From Rhodobacter sp. TJ_12 (lineage in GTDB: Bacteria > Pseudomonadota > Alphaproteobacteria > Rhodobacterales > Rhodobacteraceae), in the NCBI RefSeq assembly GCF_020023995.1, contig NZ_NRRD01000012.1, forward strand, positions 1 to 64,000: a DNA stretch of 64,000 nt. The letters run 5' to 3'. Shown in pieces: positions 7,122-15,075 of the stretch (position 1 is the stretch's first letter; each line of letters opens with the position of its first letter). The position numbers were made by a program, and so were the translations under genes. The notes beneath the pieces were generated by a model. It saw only the letters and a list, made by a program, of their open reading frames with translations, was not told where the DNA came from and searched no databases.

Positions 7122-9974
7122 ATGACAGGGCGGATCACCGCGGTCCTTGGGCCGACCAACACCGGCAAGACCCATTACGCCATCGAGCGGATGCTGGCGC
7201 ATCGCACCGGGGTCATTGGGCTGCCTTTGAGGCTTTTGGCGCGCGAGGTTTATGACCGGATCGTCGCGGCGCGCGGCCCCTCGGTCGTGGCGCTGGTCAC
7301 AGGCGAAGAACGTATCGTGCCCGAACGCGCGCAATATTGGGTTTGCACCACCGAGGCGATGCCCGCACTGGGTGCCGATTTCGTGGCGATTGACGAAATC
7401 CAGCTTTGCGCCGACCCCGAGCGGGGCCATGTTTTCACCGACCGGTTGTTGTATATGCGCGGGCTGCATGAAACGCTGTTTTTAGGCTCTGAAAGCATGA
7501 AAGGCGCGATTGCGGCGCTGGTGCCCAAGGTGCAATTCACCCGCCGCGAGCGATTCTCCAAATTGTCTTGGGCAGGGTCGAAGAAAATTTCGCGCATGAA
7601 GCCGCGCGCGGCGATTGTCGGGTTCTCGGTCGATAATGTCTATGCGATTGCCGAACTTCTGCGCCGCCAAAAGGGCGGTGCGGCGGTGGTGATGGGGGCG
7701 CTGTCGCCCCGCACCCGCAATGCACAGGTCGATATGTATCAAAACGGCGATGTGGATTACCTTGTCGCCACAGATGCCATCGGGATGGGGCTCAACCTCG
7801 ATATCGAGCATGTCGCCTTTTCCGCCACGGCAAAATTCGATGGCCGCCGGATGCGGCATCTGTTCCCGCATGAACTGGGGCAGATCGCGGGGCGGGCCGG
7901 GCGGCACACGCAAGATGGCACCTTTGGCGTGACTGGCGAGGCGCAGGCCCTGCCCGAAGATATGATCGAAGCCATTGAAGAACATCGCTTTGCGCCGATT
8001 CAGCGGCTGCAATGGCGCAATCCACGGCTCGAATTTGGCACCGTGGCGCGGCTGATCCGCGCGCTGGAAGAAAACCCACAAAACCCATGGTTGACCAAAG
8101 GGCGCGAGGCCGATGACCTTTTGGCGCTCAAGACGCTCTCGGAATTTCCCGAGATCCGCGACAAGGTGCGCGCCCCCGCCGATGTGCGGCTGTTGTGGGA
8201 TGTGTGCCGCATCCCCGACTTTCGCTCGATTTCTGAAACCGAACATGCCACGCTTTTGGCGCGCATCTTTGGCTTTTTGCAAACCGGCAAGGGGGTGCCC
8301 TCTGATTGGTTGGCTGGGCAGATTGCGCGGATCGACCGCACCACCGGAGATATCGACACATTGTCGAAACGTCTCGCCTTCATCCGCACATGGACCTATG
8401 TTGCGCAGCGCAAAGGCTGGGTGGATGATGAAACCCATTGGCGCGGGGAAACACGCGCTGTAGAAGACCGTCTGTCAGATGCGTTGCATGGCGCGCTGAC
8501 CCAACGATTTGTGGACCGGCGCACATCTGTGCTTTTGCGCCGGCTCAAGCAGAAGGAGACCCTCGTGGCCGAGGTGAACGACAAGGGCGAAGTGACGGTC
8601 GAAGGCGAATTCGCCGGCAGACTTGAGGGGTTCCGTTTCCGGCAGGACGGCACGTCCTCGCCCGACGAGGCGAAGATGTTGGCGCGCGCGGCATACGAGG
8701 CGCTCAAGCCCGAATTCAGCCTGCGCTCGGACCGGTTCTATAATGCGCCGGACACCGAGATGGATTTCACCGAGCAAGGTGGCTTGATGTGGGGCGAGAT
8801 TGCCGTGGGCAAGCTTGTCAAAGGGAGCGAACCGCTCAAACCCACGGTCGAGGCCTTTGTCGACGAGGAAGCCGGGCCCGAGGTGGTGGAAAAAGTCCGC
8901 CGCCGGTTGCAGCATTTCATCGACCGCAAGGTTGCGGCTTTGTTCGAGCCGCTGCTGGGCATGAGCCGTGACGAGGCGCTGACCGGGCTGGCGCGCGGCT
9001 TTGCCTTCCGTTTGGTCGAAGGCATGGGGATTGTCCCGCGCGAAGGCGTGGCCGCCGAGGTCAAGGAACTGGACCAAGAGGCGCGCGGCAGCCTGCGCAA
9101 ACATGGCGTGCGCTTTGGCCAATACACGATCTTCCAGCAAGCGCTGCTGAAACCCGCGCCGACGCGGCTGCGGCTGGTGCTGATGTCGCTGTGGGAAGGC
9201 CTGTCGGAATTTCCTGAAAGCCCGCCGCCGGGTCTGGTGACGATCCCGAATATCTCAGAAGTGCCGGCTTCGGCCTATACGCTGTCGGGCTATCGGCCCG
9301 CGGGCTCGCGTGCGATCCGTATCGATATGCTGGAACGTCTGGCCGATATTTTGCGCACGCAAGACAGCAAGGGCGGCTTTGAAGCCACGCCCGACATGCT
9401 GTCGATCACCGGCATGACGCTCGAACAATTCGCCGATCTGATGGCGGGGCTGGGCTATAAGGCGGAAAAGGGCGAGCGTCCGAAAGCGCGCCCCGCCGCC
9501 GAGGACAAAAAGGCCGAGGCGTCCGAGACGCCGACCGAGGGCGCGCCCGCGGCCGAGGCTCCGGCTGTGCCGGAAAACCCGATCCCCGAGGAAAGCTCTC
9601 CGGTGGCCGAGGCAGAGGCGGAAGCCGCGGCCAAAGCCGAGGCGGAGGCCGAGCTGGAAACCTTCTACACCTTTGCTTGGGCCCCGCGTCCGCGCGGCGA
9701 CCGTGGCCCGCGCCGCGGCGGCGAGGGCAAACCGGGTGGCGGGCATCGCGGCGAGAAGCGTGGCGAGGGCGGGGGCAAGCCGCGCCGTCACGAGGGCGGG
9801 GGCAAACCCGGCGGCAAACATGGTGGCAAGCCCGGCGGCAAGCACGGTGGTAAGCCGGGCGAGGGCAAGCCCGGTGGCCGTGGCTTCGAGGCGCATCCGC
9901 CGAAGAAAGAGAAAAAGATCGACCCTGATAACCCCTTCGCCGCCGCGCTGATGGGGCTCAAGGGCAAGCTCTGA
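7122..9974 (+). CDS. SUV3-like DEx(H/Q) RNA helicase
   Basis: A 950-residue helicase related to mitochondrial SUV3. Walker A is GPTNTGKT (residues 10-17), motif II is DEIQ (91-94), and the second RecA domain contains ATDAIGMGLN and QIAGRAGR. A long central region follows, then an acidic/alanine stretch and a Gly/Lys/His-rich basic tail likely to bind RNA. Eukaryotic SUV3 partners an exonuclease in RNA decay; the bacterial role is not settled. The stop is 4 bp before an S4-domain gene, so the two are probably co-transcribed. Confidence 0.9.
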   Translation: MTGRITAVLGPTNTGKTHYAIERMLAHRTGVIGLPLRLLAREVYDRIVAARGPSVVALVTGEERIVPERAQYWVCTTEAMPALGADFVAIDEIQLCADPERGHVFTDRLLYMRGLHETLFLGSESMKGAIAALVPKVQFTRRERFSKLSWAGSKKISRMKPRAAIVGFSVDNVYAIAELLRRQKGGAAVVMGALSPRTRNAQVDMYQNGDVDYLVATDAIGMGLNLDIEHVAFSATAKFDGRRMRHLFPHELGQIAGRAGRHTQDGTFGVTGEAQALPEDMIEAIEEHRFAPIQRLQWRNPRLEFGTVARLIRALEENPQNPWLTKGREADDLLALKTLSEFPEIRDKVRAPADVRLLWDVCRIPDFRSISETEHATLLARIFGFLQTGKGVPSDWLAGQIARIDRTTGDIDTLSKRLAFIRTWTYVAQRKGWVDDETHWRGETRAVEDRLSDALHGALTQRFVDRRTSVLLRRLKQKETLVAEVNDKGEVTVEGEFAGRLEGFRFRQDGTSSPDEAKMLARAAYEALKPEFSLRSDRFYNAPDTEMDFTEQGGLMWGEIAVGKLVKGSEPLKPTVEAFVDEEAGPEVVEKVRRRLQHFIDRKVAALFEPLLGMSRDEALTGLARGFAFRLVEGMGIVPREGVAAEVKELDQEARGSLRKHGVRFGQYTIFQQALLKPAPTRLRLVLMSLWEGLSEFPESPPPGLVTIPNISEVPASAYTLSGYRPAGSRAIRIDMLERLADILRTQDSKGGFEATPDMLSITGMTLEQFADLMAGLGYKAEKGERPKARPAAEDKKAEASETPTEGAPAAEAPAVPENPIPEESSPVAEAEAEAAAKAEAEAELETFYTFAWAPRPRGDRGPRRGGEGKPGGGHRGEKRGEGGGKPRRHEGGGKPGGKHGGKPGGKHGGKPGEGKPGGRGFEAHPPKKEKKIDPDNPFAAALMGLKGKL
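9700..9890 (+). repeat. Gly/Lys/His-rich repeat coding the helicase tail
   Basis: The 3' end of the helicase gene is built from near-identical 9- and 18-bp units that encode GGKPGGKHGGKP-type repeats after an Arg/Gly-rich stretch (PRGDRGPRRGGEG). Such basic glycine-rich tails commonly bind RNA. The unit structure makes copy number prone to slippage between strains. Confidence 0.75.
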
Positions 9975-9978
9975 TCCC

Positions 9979-10275
9979 GTGGTCGATACCCGCGACCGGC
10001 TTCGCATCGACAAGTGGCTTTGGCAGGCGCGATTCTGCAAAAGCCGCCCGGTCGCGGTTGCGCTGGTCAGCGGCGGGCATCTGCGGGTGAATGGGCAAAA
10101 GGTCACCAAACCGGGCCGCGCGGTCGGCCCGGGCGATGTGCTGACCTTTGCCGCGCATGGTCAGGTCAGGGTGCTGCGCATCCTTGCCTGCGGCACCCGG
10201 CGCGGCCCCGCGACCGAGGCCGCCACGCTTTACGAATTGCTGGAAGGTGACCGGCCGGACCAGGAAACCGTGTGA
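9979..10275 (+). CDS. S4-domain RNA-binding protein (Hsp15-like)
   Basis: A 98-residue protein consisting mainly of an S4 domain: RLRIDKWLWQARFCKSR, then SGGHLRVNGQKVTKPGRAV. Hsp15-like proteins bind free 50S subunits carrying nascent chains and help recycle them after heat shock. The start is a GTG four bases after the helicase stop, giving a likely RNA-metabolism operon. Length matches stand-alone S4 proteins of this class. Confidence 0.85.
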   Translation: MVDTRDRLRIDKWLWQARFCKSRPVAVALVSGGHLRVNGQKVTKPGRAVGPGDVLTFAAHGQVRVLRILACGTRRGPATEAATLYELLEGDRPDQETV

Positions 10276-10353
10276 TCCAGCAAGCTTTGGGCCGACGCGC
10301 CTGTGCCGCCTCTGCCAGATCGCCGCAGTTTGTTTTTTATGTATCTCTTTCCC

Positions 10354-10382
10354 TTGATTGCGGCTGTTTCGGCGGCTAGGTA
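10354..10382 (+). promoter_or_regulatory. Possible sigma-70 promoter for fdxA
   Basis: TTGATT (10354-10359) is separated by exactly 17 bp from TAGGTA (10377-10382), and the fdxA ATG is 29 bp further on. Spacing and hexamers fit a housekeeping promoter. There is no experimental support. Confidence 0.35.
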
Positions 10383-10411
10383 AATCCAGCGTCGAAGATT
10401 GGGGTAACGAA

Positions 10412-10750
10412 ATGACCTATGTCGTCACCGACAACTGCATCGCCTGCAAATACACCGACTGTGTCGAGGTTTGCCCGGTGGATTGCTTCTACGAGGGCGA
10501 GAATACGCTGGTGATCCATCCGGATGAATGCATCGATTGCGGTGTGTGTGAGCCGGAATGCCCCGCCGATGCGATCCGCCCGGATACCGAACCGGGGATG
10601 GAAGACTGGGTGGAGTTCAACCGCCAGTATGCGGAAATCTGGCCGGTGATCACGATCAAGAAGGACGCGCTGCCCGACGCCGAGAAACACGACGGCGAAA
10701 CCGGCAAGCGCGAGAAATACTTCTCGCCGAACCCCGGCGCCGGGGATTGA
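10412..10750 (+). CDS. fdxA: Seven-iron ferredoxin FdxA
   Basis: A 112-residue 7Fe ferredoxin carrying one [3Fe-4S] and one [4Fe-4S] cluster. Nine cysteines are in the expected positions: C9, C12, C17, C21 and C25, then C40, C43, C46 and C50 in [12 protein letters not shown]. It is a soluble electron carrier of low potential. The ATG at 10412 gives the family N-terminus [10 protein letters not shown]; an upstream in-frame start at 10358 would overlap the putative promoter. A strong terminator follows, so it is probably monocistronic. Confidence 0.95.
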   Translation: MTYVVTDNCIACKYTDCVEVCPVDCFYEGENTLVIHPDECIDCGVCEPECPADAIRPDTEPGMEDWVEFNRQYAEIWPVITIKKDALPDAEKHDGETGKREKYFSPNPGAGD

Positions 10751-10811
10751 GCGGCGAAGCGATCGGGCGCGGCGTAATGCGCCTTTGCGCCTGACAGGCG
10801 TGCGAATCTGC

Positions 10812-10839
10812 AACGGGGGCCCAAGCGGCCCCCGTTTGC
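10812..10839 (+). terminator. Rho-independent terminator after fdxA
   Basis: A 9-bp perfect stem (AACGGGGGC at 10812-10820, GCCCCCGTT at 10828-10836) with a 7-base loop lies about 60 bp after the fdxA stop. The T run is short. Confidence 0.65.
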
Positions 10840-11112
10840 CATCAAGGCCAAACCGTCCGCTGCGACAAAATGGCCGTCATGATTCGGCAAGGTTACTGTC
10901 AGAATCGCTGCTTTCACGGGCTTGTGCTGCGCGGCGATGCTATGATTCGGGCCGTTTTTATGCTACACTCCCGTTACAAAGGAGCACGCCCCCGGCAGAA
11001 CTGCTCGTCTGCGGGACTATACAATGCAAGACCACCCATCACGGCGCTTAACGGTGCCGGGGGTGCTTTATGCGCTGAATCGGGGGCAGCCCGGCTGCAA
11101 GGAAGCGACTGA
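10840..11112 (+). other. carD upstream region, no gene found
   Basis: About 270 bp between the fdxA terminator and carD hold no convincing protein or RNA gene. The stretch 10921-10980 is AT-richer (TATGAT at 10941-10946, TATGCTACACT further on) and is the likely carD promoter zone, leaving a leader of well over 100 bases. AAGGAAG close to the carD start is its ribosome site. Confidence 0.4.
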
Positions 11113-11622
11113 ATGACCAAGATGAAAAAAACCGAGTTCCGCCCCGATGATTTCGTTGTCTATCCCGCCCATGGCGTCGGCAAGATCATGTCGATCGAGG
11201 AACAGGAAATCGCCGGGCTGCGGCTCGAGTTGTTCGTGATTTCCTTTGAAAAAGACAAGATGACCCTGCGCGTGCCCACGCACAAGGCCGCCGATGTCGG
11301 GATGCGTGGCCTGTCCACCCCCGATGTGGTGACCAAGGCGCTGGAAACGCTGAAGGGTAAGGCCAAGGTCAAGCGGGCGATGTGGTCGCGCCGCGCGCAG
11401 GAATATGAGCAAAAGATCAATTCGGGCGATCTTTTGTCGATTGCCGAGGTGGTGCGCGATCTGCACCGCGCCGACGATCAGCGCGAACAATCCTATTCCG
11501 AGCGTCAGCTTTACGAAGCCGCGCTGGAGCGCCTGACCCGTGAAGTGGCCGCCGTTTCGGGCACCGACGAGGCGGGCGCCGCCAAAAAGGTCGATGAGGT
11601 GCTGCTGGGCCGCGCCGCCTAA
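11113..11622 (+). CDS. carD: CarD-family transcriptional regulator
   Basis: A 169-residue protein with the CarD_CdnL_TRCF-type N-terminal domain (DDFVVYPAHGVGKIMSIEEQ, about residues 11-30) and a helical C-terminal domain. CarD binds the RNA polymerase beta subunit and stabilises open complexes at promoters, including rRNA promoters; alphaproteobacteria rely on it because many of their promoters lack a strong -10 T. The ATG at 11113 has AAGGAAG upstream. It is transcribed alone, with its own terminator. Confidence 0.92.
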   Translation: MTKMKKTEFRPDDFVVYPAHGVGKIMSIEEQEIAGLRLELFVISFEKDKMTLRVPTHKAADVGMRGLSTPDVVTKALETLKGKAKVKRAMWSRRAQEYEQKINSGDLLSIAEVVRDLHRADDQREQSYSERQLYEAALERLTREVAAVSGTDEAGAAKKVDEVLLGRAA

Positions 11623-11653
11623 GCGCCCTCCGCGCCTAAATTCCCCTTATAAG

Positions 11654-11677
11654 CGGGCCCTTCGGGGCCCGTTTTCT
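11654..11677 (+). terminator. Rho-independent terminator after carD
   Basis: A perfect 7-bp stem CGGGCCC/CGGGCCCG-type hairpin with a UUCG tetraloop (11654-11671) is followed directly by TTTTCTT. It lies about 30 bp after the carD stop. Confidence 0.85.
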
Positions 11678-11768
11678 TATGCGGCGCAAGCTTTGATCCT
11701 TTTCACCTCGGCGCGGCCGAGGCGACCCGCCGGGGGCACTGCCCCCTCTTGGCCTTTGGCCAATTAAC

Positions 11769-11796
11769 CCCCGGGATATTTGCACAAAGTCGAAGG
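11769..11796 (+). repeat. Dispersed intergenic repeat, copy 1
   Basis: The carD-to-J-protein gap (11678-11979) has no gene. It contains GGGGGCACTGCCCCC-type inverted repeats and then CCCGGGATATTTGCACAAAG followed by TCGAAG. A related block recurs at 12652-12682. Rhodobacterales genomes commonly carry such GC-rich arms followed by a GGATATTT...GAAG core between genes; the function is unknown. Confidence 0.45.
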
Positions 11797-11979
11797 GGGC
11801 CGGGGCGCGAAGCGGCCTGTGCGGGCTTTCGGGCGGGGCTTCCTGCTGCCATATCGACCCCTGTGGCATGTTGGCAGCGCTTTGCCCCTTGGCCTTCGGG
11901 GGAAATGCTCTATCCTGCTCCCCCCGAGTCGGTCAGCCGCCACAAGAGCCGCGCCGAGGAAGTGAATTTGCGAGGCCCC

Positions 11980-12600
11980 ATGAGCAAAACCGATCCCTTC
12001 GGCTTCAACATCTCTGCCGCCGCCGACAAGCAGCGCCGCACCAAGGGCAAGCGTGGCATGTCGGGCGCGTTCGAAACCTCGACGCGCAAATGCGACCATC
12101 CCGACTGCAACGAGCCGGGCAAATATCGCGCGCCCAAAAGCCCCAAGGTGCTGGATGACTATTTCTGGTTCTGCAAGGAACATGTGCGCGAATACAATCT
12201 GAAGTGGAACTATTTCCAGGGCCAAAGCGAAGAGGAATTCCAGCAATTCCTTGAGGGGAATGTCTGGGAACGCCCGACCAAGCCCTTTGGCCGCTCGAAA
12301 GAGGAGATGGGCTGGGCGCGGCATGGCATTTCCGACCCGATGGAGCTTTTGGGCCAGAACGCCACGCAAAACCCGGGCCGTGCGGTGGTGGGGCGCAAGT
12401 TGCCGCCGACCGAGCGGCGCGCGCTGGAAATTCTGGACGCCAAGGATACGATGACCAAGACCGAGATCCGCAAGTGCTACAAGGCGCTGATCAAGGTGCT
12501 GCACCCGGATATGAATGGCGGCGACCGGTCTCAGGAAGAATTGCTGCAGCAGGTCGTCTGGGCGTGGGATCAGGTCAAGGACAGCCGCAACTTCAAATAA
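11980..12600 (+). CDS. J-domain (DnaJ-like) protein
   Basis: A 206-residue protein whose C-terminus is a J domain with the essential HPD (KVLHPDMNGGDRSQEE, about residues 175-190), which would stimulate an Hsp70. The N-terminal half contains CDHPDCNEPGKYRAP and FWFCKEHVREYN, a possible small metal-binding module (C, C, C, H). This arrangement is typical of an alphaproteobacterial DnaJ-like family of unsettled function. The ATG at 11980 is the most plausible start; its ribosome site is weak, and upstream in-frame codons read unlike protein. Confidence 0.85.
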   Translation: MSKTDPFGFNISAAADKQRRTKGKRGMSGAFETSTRKCDHPDCNEPGKYRAPKSPKVLDDYFWFCKEHVREYNLKWNYFQGQSEEEFQQFLEGNVWERPTKPFGRSKEEMGWARHGISDPMELLGQNATQNPGRAVVGRKLPPTERRALEILDAKDTMTKTEIRKCYKALIKVLHPDMNGGDRSQEELLQQVVWAWDQVKDSRNFK

Positions 12601-12651
12601 GGGCGGCGGGTCGGGCCGGGGCTGTCTGCCCCCACGGCTGAGCGGCTTTAT

Positions 12652-12682
12652 CCGTGGAGATATTTGCGCACAGTTGAAGACG
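12652..12682 (+). repeat. Dispersed intergenic repeat, copy 2
   Basis: CCGTGGAGATATTTGCGCAC followed by AGTTGAAGA matches the block at 11769-11796 closely (shared core GATATTTGC-CA-AG-GAAG). Both copies point the same way and flank the J-domain gene. Confidence 0.45.
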
Positions 12683-12690
12683 CAAAAGCA

Positions 12691-12715
12691 AAGGGCGCCC
12701 GTGGGCGCCCTTGTC
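12691..12715. terminator. Bidirectional terminator between J protein and glcB
   Basis: AAGGGCGC (12691-12698) pairs with GCGCCCTT (12705-12712) around a short loop, followed by TTGTCTGTT on the + strand. It sits between convergent genes, so it may serve both. Confidence 0.6.
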
Positions 12716-12743
12716 TGTTCGGGTGTGTGTTTCTGGGGGCGGT

Positions 12744-14915
12744 CTAGCCCTGCGCCTTGGTCTCTTTCTTCACCTGCGCGCGGCGCTGGTGCAGCACCGG
12801 CTCGGTATAGCCCGAGGACTGGATGCGTGCGAGGAAGACCAGATCGCAGGCCGCCTGAAAGGCCAGCCCGTCGTAATTGGGCGCCATCGGCCTGTAGGCG
12901 GGATCCTGCGCGTTTTGCCGATCCACCACCTTGGCCATCTTGCGCAAAGCCTCCATCACCCGGCCTTCGGTGACCACGCCGTGATGCAGCCAATTGGCAA
13001 GCGCCTGCGCACTGATGCGCAAGGTCGCGCGGTCTTCCATTAGCCCCACGTCATGGATATCGGGCACTTTGGAACAGCCGATCCCCTGATCGACCCAGCG
13101 CACCACATAGCCCAGAATGCCTTGGGCGTTGTTTTCGATCTCGGCGGTGATCTCGTCTTCGGAATAGTTCCGCCCGGCGGCCAGCGGGATTGTCAGCAGA
13201 TCATCCAGCCGCTCGGGGCGGGCAAGCGCGGCAATCTCGCGCTGGCGCGCCTTCACATCGATGCGGTGGTAATGCGTGGCATGCAGTGTCGCGGCGGTGG
13301 GGGAGGGCACCCAAGCGCAATTCGCCCCCGCCATCGGATGGGCGATTTTCTGCGCCAGCATCTCGGCCATATTGTCGGGCGCGGCCCACATGCCTTTGCC
13401 GATCTGCGCGCGCCCGGCAAGCCCGCATTTCAGCCCGATATCGACGTTGCGATCTTCGTAGGCCGAAATCCACGGCTGGGATTTCATCTCGCCCTTGCGC
13501 AGCATCGCGCCCGCTTCCATCGAGGTGTAAATCTCGTCGCCGGTGCGATCAAGGAAGCCGGTGTTGATGAAGGCGATGCGGTGTTTGGCGGCGCGGATGC
13601 ATTCCTTGAGATTGACCGAGGTGCGCCGTTCTTCATCCATGATGCCGATCTTGACGGTATAGGCGGGCAGGCCCAGCACCTCTTCCACATGGGAAAAGAC
13701 CGCATCGGTAAAGGCGACCTCTTCGGGACCATGCATCTTCGGTTTCACCACATAGACCGAGCCGGTGGTGGAATTGCGCAGCCCCGTTTCTTTGCGCAGG
13801 TCGTGCAAGGCGCACAGCGTGGTGACCATCGCATCCAGCAGCCCTTCGCAGACCTCGCGCCCGTTGCGGCAGCGGATCGCCGGGTTCGGCATCAGATGGC
13901 CCACATTGCGCACCAGCATCAGCGCGCGCCCCTTCAGCGTAAGCGTGCCGCCATCGGGGGCGGTAAAGGTCAGATCCGGGGCCAGCGCGCGGGTGAAGGT
14001 CTGATCGCCCTTGGTCACGGTTTCGCTCAGCGTGCCCTGCATCAGCCCCAACCAGTTGCGATAGGCATGGACCTTGTCAGGCGCATCGACGGTGGCCACC
14101 GAATCCTCGCAATCCATGATCGAGGACACGGCCGATTCCAGCTTCATATCGGCAATGCCCGCCGGGTCCGCCGCGCCAATCGGATGGGCGGCATCGATCA
14201 CCAGAATGATATGCAGGCCATTGTGCTTGAGCAAAATTTCCGCCGGTGCCTCGGGCGTGCCGGTATAGCCTGCAAGCTGCGCCGGATTGGCAAGCCCGGT
14301 TTCCTCGCCGGCCACTTCTGCAAAGAGCCCGCCATCGTGCAGGCGCAGTTTCGACGCGCCCGCCCAAGAACCCGCCACCAGCGGGCAGGCGTCATCCAGA
14401 AATTTCTTCGCCCAAGCGATCACCTTCGCCCCGCGCGAGGGGTTATAGCCTTTCGACTGCGGCGCCTCGCCCAACGCATCGGTGCCATAAAGCGCATCAT
14501 AAAGGCTGCCCCAACGCGCATTGGCGGCATTGAGCGCATAGCGCGCATTGGTGATCGGCACGACCAGTTGCGGGCCGCAAACGGTGGCAATCTCGGGGTC
14601 GGTCTCGGGCGTCTCGATGGTGAAATCGGGGCCTTCGGGGACCAGATAGCCGATCTCTTGCAAAAAGGCGCGATAGGCGCGGGCGTCATGGCCCTTGCCG
14701 CGATGGTGCAAATGCCAATCGTCGATGCGCGCCTGCATCGCCTCGCGCTTTTCCAAAAGCGCGCGGTTTTTGGGGCCGAAATCGTGGATCAGTTCGGACA
14801 GACCCGCCCAAAACCGCGCAGGGGTCACGCCAGAGCCGGGCAGCGCCTCGGTTTCGATGAAGTCGGCCAATGTCGTGGCGACTTGCAAACCTTCGCGCTC
14901 AACGCGTTCTGTCAT
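12744..14915 (-). CDS. glcB: Malate synthase G
   Basis: A 723-residue protein, full length for malate synthase G, which condenses glyoxylate with acetyl-CoA to malate in the glyoxylate bypass and in glycolate use. Recognisable stretches are [48 protein letters not shown] and the C-terminal [13 protein letters not shown]. No isocitrate lyase gene is visible here, and the gene stands alone on the reverse strand. A long overlapping forward reading frame (13053-15122) is a composition shadow. Confidence 0.95.
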   Translation of the reverse strand: MTERVEREGLQVATTLADFIETEALPGSGVTPARFWAGLSELIHDFGPKNRALLEKREAMQARIDDWHLHHRGKGHDARAYRAFLQEIGYLVPEGPDFTIETPETDPEIATVCGPQLVVPITNARYALNAANARWGSLYDALYGTDALGEAPQSKGYNPSRGAKVIAWAKKFLDDACPLVAGSWAGASKLRLHDGGLFAEVAGEETGLANPAQLAGYTGTPEAPAEILLKHNGLHIILVIDAAHPIGAADPAGIADMKLESAVSSIMDCEDSVATVDAPDKVHAYRNWLGLMQGTLSETVTKGDQTFTRALAPDLTFTAPDGGTLTLKGRALMLVRNVGHLMPNPAIRCRNGREVCEGLLDAMVTTLCALHDLRKETGLRNSTTGSVYVVKPKMHGPEEVAFTDAVFSHVEEVLGLPAYTVKIGIMDEERRTSVNLKECIRAAKHRIAFINTGFLDRTGDEIYTSMEAGAMLRKGEMKSQPWISAYEDRNVDIGLKCGLAGRAQIGKGMWAAPDNMAEMLAQKIAHPMAGANCAWVPSPTAATLHATHYHRIDVKARQREIAALARPERLDDLLTIPLAAGRNYSEDEITAEIENNAQGILGYVVRWVDQGIGCSKVPDIHDVGLMEDRATLRISAQALANWLHHGVVTEGRVMEALRKMAKVVDRQNAQDPAYRPMAPNYDGLAFQAACDLVFLARIQSSGYTEPVLHQRRAQVKKETKAQG

Positions 14916-15075
14916 TCTGCCCTCCCTGATCGTTCTTGGGCGGTATCTTGTGCTTCAAGCCGCCTCTGTCCAGCGAAAACCGCATTGCCGCGCCGCGACG
15001 CGCGCGCCTGTCGCAAGGTCTTGCCGGTGCGCACTTGGACGCCTAGCTATGAAGGAACCGCAGCACGAGGACCCA

